A stretch of DNA of 9,785 nt from Chloroflexota bacterium (GTDB lineage Bacteria; Chloroflexota; UBA11872): contig JAPOXI010000061.1 of NCBI GenBank assembly GCA_026707185.1, positions 1-9,785 of the forward strand, given 5' to 3'. The stretch's first letter is position 1; each line of letters opens with the position of its first letter. The notes beneath the pieces are model-generated. The model searched no databases, was not told where the DNA came from, and was given only the letters and a program-made list of their open reading frames with translations. This document shows positions 6,970 to 9,785 of this stretch, one piece after another. A program made the position numbers and the translations under genes.

Positions 6970-7833
6970 GTGGCCGGGCTCACGATTGCCGCTCCGGCCA
7001 AGATCAACCTCGGCCTCGAAGTTCGTGGCCGTCGCGACGACGGCTATCACGACATCGTCACCATCTTCCAGGCGCTCGAATTCGGCGACACGGTGAACCT
7101 GACCTCGGCGCCGACGATTCAGGGCGAAAGCGCGGTTCACGGCCTGGATGTCAACGCAGACCTTGCCTTCCGTGCGGCGTACGAATTGCAGGCGCGCATC
7201 GGAGGGACCGGCGGCGTACACATCAGAATCGACAAGCGCATCCCCGTCGCGGCCGGGCTCGCCGGCGGCAGTACCGATGCGGCCGCCGTTCTGCTGGGCC
7301 TTCAACGGCTGTGGAGTCCGGACGCTTCCGCCGTCGCCGAGACCGCGCGGGCGCTGGGCGCGGATGTACCGTTCTTTCTTCGTCCGGGAACCGCGCTCGG
7401 CCTGGCCCGCGGCGACGACCTGCGGCCAATATCTCCGGCGCCGCCATGCTGGGTCGTGCTTGTCCGACCCGATGCTGAAATATCTGCCCGCGACGCCTAT
7501 GCCGAGTTGCGTCCCGCCGAGTGGTCGGGCGGCGGCGCCACCCTGCGGCAGGTGGACGGGATTCGAGACGGCGACTTCATGCCGCGACTGCTGATCAACG
7601 ACTTGCAGCCCGCCGCGATCCGCCTGGTGCCAGAAGTGGCCGAGGTTCTTCGCGCCCTGGAGTCCGCCGGAGCGGATCCCGCGCTCCTGGCCGGCAGCGG
7701 ACCAACCTGCTTCGGGCTCTTCCCAACCAGGGCAGCCGCGAGAACGGCGGAAGCCCAGGTGAAATCGCACGGCTGGTGGACCCGAACTACTCGCTTCATG
7801 ACCCCGCCGCACGGCGCCGGCCGTCAGCTTTGA
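6970..7833 (+). CDS. ispE: 4-diphosphocytidyl-2-C-methyl-D-erythritol kinase (IspE)
   Basis: IspE phosphorylates CDP-methylerythritol at the 2-hydroxyl in the MEP pathway to isopentenyl diphosphate. The 287-residue GHMP kinase has KINLGLEVRGRRDDGYH (11-27, Lys11 at the usual catalytic-site position), the phosphate loop PVAAGLAGGSTDAAA (92-106), ADVPFFL with the catalytic Asp132, LARGDD (145-150) and the C-terminal GHMP motif LLAGSGPTCFGLF. Compared with the common GLGGGSSDAAA the phosphate loop has Ala and Thr substitutions, both conservative. The start is a GTG at 6970, two bases after the ybeY stop, with no separate Shine-Dalgarno, so it is probably coupled. The presence of ispE implies the MEP route in this organism. 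The TGA at 7831-7833 lies inside the likely -35 element of the downstream tRNA promoter. Confidence 0.96.
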   Translation: MAGLTIAAPAKINLGLEVRGRRDDGYHDIVTIFQALEFGDTVNLTSAPTIQGESAVHGLDVNADLAFRAAYELQARIGGTGGVHIRIDKRIPVAAGLAGGSTDAAAVLLGLQRLWSPDASAVAETARALGADVPFFLRPGTALGLARGDDLRPISPAPPCWVVLVRPDAEISARDAYAELRPAEWSGGGATLRQVDGIRDGDFMPRLLINDLQPAAIRLVPEVAEVLRALESAGADPALLAGSGPTCFGLFPTRAAARTAEAQVKSHGWWTRTTRFMTPPHGAGRQL

Positions 7834-7858
7834 CCGGCCACCAGCGCCTGCCTACGCT
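7830..7858 (+). promoter_or_regulatory. Sigma-70-type promoter for tRNA-Gln
   Basis: TTGACC (7830-7835, five of six matches) and TACGCT (7853-7858, keeping the three most conserved -10 bases T1, A2 and T6) are separated by exactly 17 bases. Transcription would begin about 7-8 bases after the -10, at 7865-7866, the first base of the tRNA. The -35 overlaps the ispE stop codon. Confidence 0.55.
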
Positions 7859-7865
7859 TACCCTG

Positions 7866-7936
7866 TGGGGAGTGGCCAAGTGGTAAGGCAACGGGTTTTG
7901 GATCCGTGATCGAAGGTTCGAACCCTTCCTCCCCAG
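7866..7936 (+). tRNA. tRNA-Gln, anticodon TTG
   Basis: A complete cloverleaf of 71 bases. The acceptor stem TGGGGAG (7866-7872) pairs perfectly with CTCCCCA (7929-7935). The D arm is GCC...GGC with a GTGGTAA-type loop. The anticodon stem ACGGG/TCCGT encloses loop TTTTGGA (7896-7902), with anticodon TTG at 7898-7900, reading CAA (and by wobble CAG). The variable loop is GATC. The T arm is GAAGG/CCTTC around TTCGAAC (7917-7923). The discriminator is G7936. The 3' CCA is not fully encoded (the genome reads CCG), so CCA must be added by nucleotidyltransferase. The next gene's ATG is at 7940. Confidence 0.97.
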
Positions 7937-7939
7937 CCG

Positions 7940-8698
7940 ATGAACGCCGGTGACCCGGCATCCGAGGTGATTGGCGCGGCCGGCATCGTCATGGCGGCGG
8001 GCAAGGGCACCCGCTTCGCGTCCGACATTCCCAAGGTCATGCACCAGGTGGCCGGGCGCCCCATGCTGGCGCACGTGGTGGAAGCCGGGGCTGCCGCCGG
8101 CCTGGAACCTCTGGTTGTGGTCATTCGACCGGGCATGGACGTTGGTTCAGCGACGGACGGCGCGGTCACTGTCAATCAGCCTCCCGATGGCCGCGGCACC
8201 GCCTTTGCCGTCGAGATCGGGCTCAGCGCCGTGCCCCGTGAAATCGACACCGTCGTCGCGCTCTACGGCGACTCCCCGCTGGTTCGCGCGGCGACCGTGC
8301 GCGGCGTTGTCGCCGCCCTGCGGAGCGCCAACGCCGTAGCGGCGATTACCTGGGCCGACCTACCGGACCCGGGCGCCTTTGGCCGGGTCCGCCTGGCCGC
8401 GGCCGGCTTGGTGGAGCGCATCGTAGAAGCCGCCGACGCCTCACCTGACGATCTGGCCCTAAGCACCGTCAACGCAGGACCGGCGGCCTTCCGTGCCAGC
8501 TGGCTGCGCCGCGCCCTCCCGCGGGTGCAACCCAGCCCGAGCTCAGGCGAGCGCTACCTGACGCAACTCGTCGATCTGGCCATCGAGGACGGCGAGCTCG
8601 TGGCCGGATACCGGATCACCGACCTCGACGAGACCATCGGCTGCGACGACCTGGAGCGGCTTGCGGCGGCCGATGCAGCCTTTCGCCGCCGCGGCTGA
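7940..8698 (+). CDS. GlmU-type sugar-1-phosphate nucleotidyltransferase, single-domain
   Basis: The 252-residue protein matches the uridylyltransferase half of GlmU, which makes UDP-GlcNAc from UTP and GlcNAc-1-P. Motifs are the nucleotide loop MAAGKGTR (18-25) with PKV (31-33), Q80 and GT (86-87) for the uracil/phosphate region, YGDSPL with Asp111 (E. coli metal ligand Asp105), PGAFGR (144-149), Glu163 and Asn178 at the same spacing as E. coli Glu154 and Asn169, and GERYLTQ (203-209). Differences are GCDD (234-237) where E. coli has GVNN, so the second metal ligand would be Asp instead of Asn227, and EAADA for EHKDA. The left-handed beta-helix acetyltransferase half (about 200 residues) is absent. 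Sugar and nucleotide specificity are therefore uncertain. The ATG is 3 bases after the tRNA and has no Shine-Dalgarno; an in-frame GTG at 7967 is an alternative. Confidence 0.85.
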   Translation: MNAGDPASEVIGAAGIVMAAGKGTRFASDIPKVMHQVAGRPMLAHVVEAGAAAGLEPLVVVIRPGMDVGSATDGAVTVNQPPDGRGTAFAVEIGLSAVPREIDTVVALYGDSPLVRAATVRGVVAALRSANAVAAITWADLPDPGAFGRVRLAAAGLVERIVEAADASPDDLALSTVNAGPAAFRASWLRRALPRVQPSPSSGERYLTQLVDLAIEDGELVAGYRITDLDETIGCDDLERLAAADAAFRRRG

Positions 8699-8706
8699 CG
8701 CTCGGC

Positions 8707-8767
8707 GCCCTTCCCTGAGCGCATCCGCGGCATCGCCGCCAGATTCCGGCAACGGGTCGGGAAGGGC
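8707..8767 (+). other. Possible structured leader between the GlmU-like gene and prs
   Basis: The 142-base gap (8699-8840) holds a perfect 9-bp inverted repeat, GCCCTTCCC (8707-8715) with GGGAAGGGC (8759-8767). Inside its 43-base loop is a smaller GCGGC/GCCGC hairpin (8727-8731 with 8735-8739). A TATCAT at 8772-8777 resembles a -10 box but has no good -35. There is no T-run, so the stem is not a standard terminator. It may be a prs leader, or chance in GC-rich DNA. Confidence 0.35.
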
Positions 8768-8840
8768 CGGATATCATGGGCCCGAGAGTGCGCGTGCGGG
8801 GTCGGCGCCCCTACACCGCAGGCCGCACAAGGCGACGACA

Positions 8841-9782
8841 CTGGACGGCGAACTCAAGGTCTTTGCCGGCTCGAGCAACCGGGCTCTGGCCGACCGAATC
8901 GCCACGCGCCTCGATCAGCCGCTGGGGTCCGTCAGACTCGAACAGTTCCCGGACGGCGAAGCCCGCGTGCAGATAAACGAGAACGTGCGCGGTACGGACG
9001 TATTCGTCATCCAGTCCACCTCCGCGCCGGTGGACGAGAACCTGATGCAGTTGCTCATCATGATTGACGCGCTGCGACGCGCATCGGCCGGACGCATCAC
9101 GGCCGTGATTCCCTATTTCGGCTACGCCCGCCAGGAGAAAAAATCGACCGGTCGGGAGCCCATTACCGCCAAGCTGGTCGCCAACCTGCTGGAAGCCGCC
9201 GGCGCCAACCGTGTCATAACCCTGGACCTGCACGCGCCCGCCGTACAGGGATTCTTCGACATCCCGGTCGATCACCTTCAGGCCTCGCCGCTGCTTGCAG
9301 AATCCCTCCGGCGCGTTGCGCCGGACGACCTGGTGGTGGTGTCGCCCGACGCCGGCGGTGTTGCACGCGCTTACGACTTCAGCCAGCGCCTGGAAAACTC
9401 ATCGCTCGCCGTCATTTTCAAGGACCGGATGGCGCCCGACGAAATCCAAACGCTCTCCGTCGTCGGCGACGTGGCGGGGCGCACGGCGGTGATCGTCGAC
9501 GACCTGATCTCGACGGGCGGTACGCTCGCGGAGGGCGCGCGCGCCCTGCTGGAACGGGGCGCGAAGGCGGTTTTCGCATGCGCGACCCACGGCATCTTTT
9601 CAGGCCAGGCCCTGGACACTCTCAAGCGCTCGGGGCTTTCGCAAGCCTTCGTCACCGACAGCGTTCCCGTGAATTCCGACTCGAAGGCATGCACAATTAC
9701 GCAGGTCGGTACCGCCACCCTATTCGCGGAAGCGGTCCGCCGAGTCCACAATGATGAGTCCATCACCGCGATGTTCAAGTGA
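8841..9782 (+). CDS. prs: Ribose-phosphate pyrophosphokinase (PRPP synthetase)
   Basis: Prs makes 5-phosphoribosyl 1-diphosphate from ribose 5-phosphate and ATP for purine, pyrimidine, histidine and NAD synthesis. From the start chosen here it has 313 residues, the family length (about 315). It shows LKVFAGSSN at the start, FPDGE (36-40), RGTDVFVIQST (50-60), YARQEKKSTGREPITAKL (95-112), the metal-binding DLHA (129-132), QGFFDIPVDHL (136-146), VSPDAGGVARA (167-177), the PRPP loop DDLISTGGT (220-228) and THGIFSG. The usual loop sequences are RQDRKxxxREP and DD-I-DTGGT, so Glu99, Lys100 and Ser224 are variants. No ATG, GTG or TTG exists in frame between 8673 and about codon 43. CTG 8841 has AAGG eight bases upstream and fits homology. 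The alternative, ATG 8673 (or TTG 8661), would add 56 low-complexity residues and overlap the previous gene. Confidence 0.9.
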   Translation: MDGELKVFAGSSNRALADRIATRLDQPLGSVRLEQFPDGEARVQINENVRGTDVFVIQSTSAPVDENLMQLLIMIDALRRASAGRITAVIPYFGYARQEKKSTGREPITAKLVANLLEAAGANRVITLDLHAPAVQGFFDIPVDHLQASPLLAESLRRVAPDDLVVVSPDAGGVARAYDFSQRLENSSLAVIFKDRMAPDEIQTLSVVGDVAGRTAVIVDDLISTGGTLAEGARALLERGAKAVFACATHGIFSGQALDTLKRSGLSQAFVTDSVPVNSDSKACTITQVGTATLFAEAVRRVHNDESITAMFK

Positions 9783-9785
9783 CCG

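Noticed and set aside
6964..7812. 282-codon minus-strand open frame
   Set aside because: Antisense of ispE, which has clear GHMP kinase motifs; no independent support.
1..9785. Mobile element, CRISPR, defence or phage cassette
   Set aside because: No transposase or integrase motif, no spaced repeat array and no terminal inverted repeats; every long coding frame is a recognisable housekeeping family.

Overview
The window is a compact, GC-rich stretch of bacterial chromosome made almost entirely of housekeeping genes. Gene content (bS21 next to a YqeY-like protein, zinc-type bL31, a DUF1385/YqhQ protein beside prfA-prmC, a stand-alone GlmU-type nucleotidyltransferase, a Prs with RQEKKSTGREP and DDLISTGGT loops), high GC and many GTG/TTG starts suggest an environmental bacterium. 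Chloroflexota is my best guess, by inference only, because no taxonomic marker was compared. I see no transposase, phage gene, CRISPR array, toxin-antitoxin pair or defence cassette.

Left arm (1-5641, minus strand, read right to left): a WecA/TagO-like prenyl-phosphate sugar-1-phosphate transferase; rpmE (bL31) with its own likely -10 box and a clear Shine-Dalgarno; a DUF1385 membrane protein; prfA (RF1); prmC (the methylase of the RF1 GGQ glutamine); gmk; and the first 236 codons of priA, which runs off the left edge. From DUF1385 to priA the genes overlap or are separated by at most 24 bases, so one transcript is likely. The theme is translation termination plus nucleotide and replication-restart functions.

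Centre (5642-5808): a divergent intergenic region. On the plus strand it holds an rpsU leader with two alternative stems that share one 3' arm and are followed by a T-rich run, resembling an attenuator.

Right arm (5809-9785, plus strand): rpsU (bS21), a GatB/YqeY-domain protein, ybeY, ispE, a tRNA-Gln(TTG) with a well-placed promoter that overlaps the ispE stop, a GlmU-like uridylyltransferase domain whose ATG lies 3 bases after the tRNA, a 142-base structured gap, and prs (PRPP synthetase). These genes serve ribosome assembly and rRNA maturation, isoprenoid precursor synthesis, UDP-sugar supply and PRPP supply. The lipid-carrier transferase on the left, IspE and the GlmU-like enzyme could all feed polyprenyl-linked glycan synthesis, but that link is inference.

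Points worth a second look are small-scale: the rpsU leader, the tRNA-mRNA junction, the missing canonical start codon of prs, and substitutions in conserved motifs of the GlmU-like protein, YbeY, PrmC and Prs. I found no clearly new multi-gene system.
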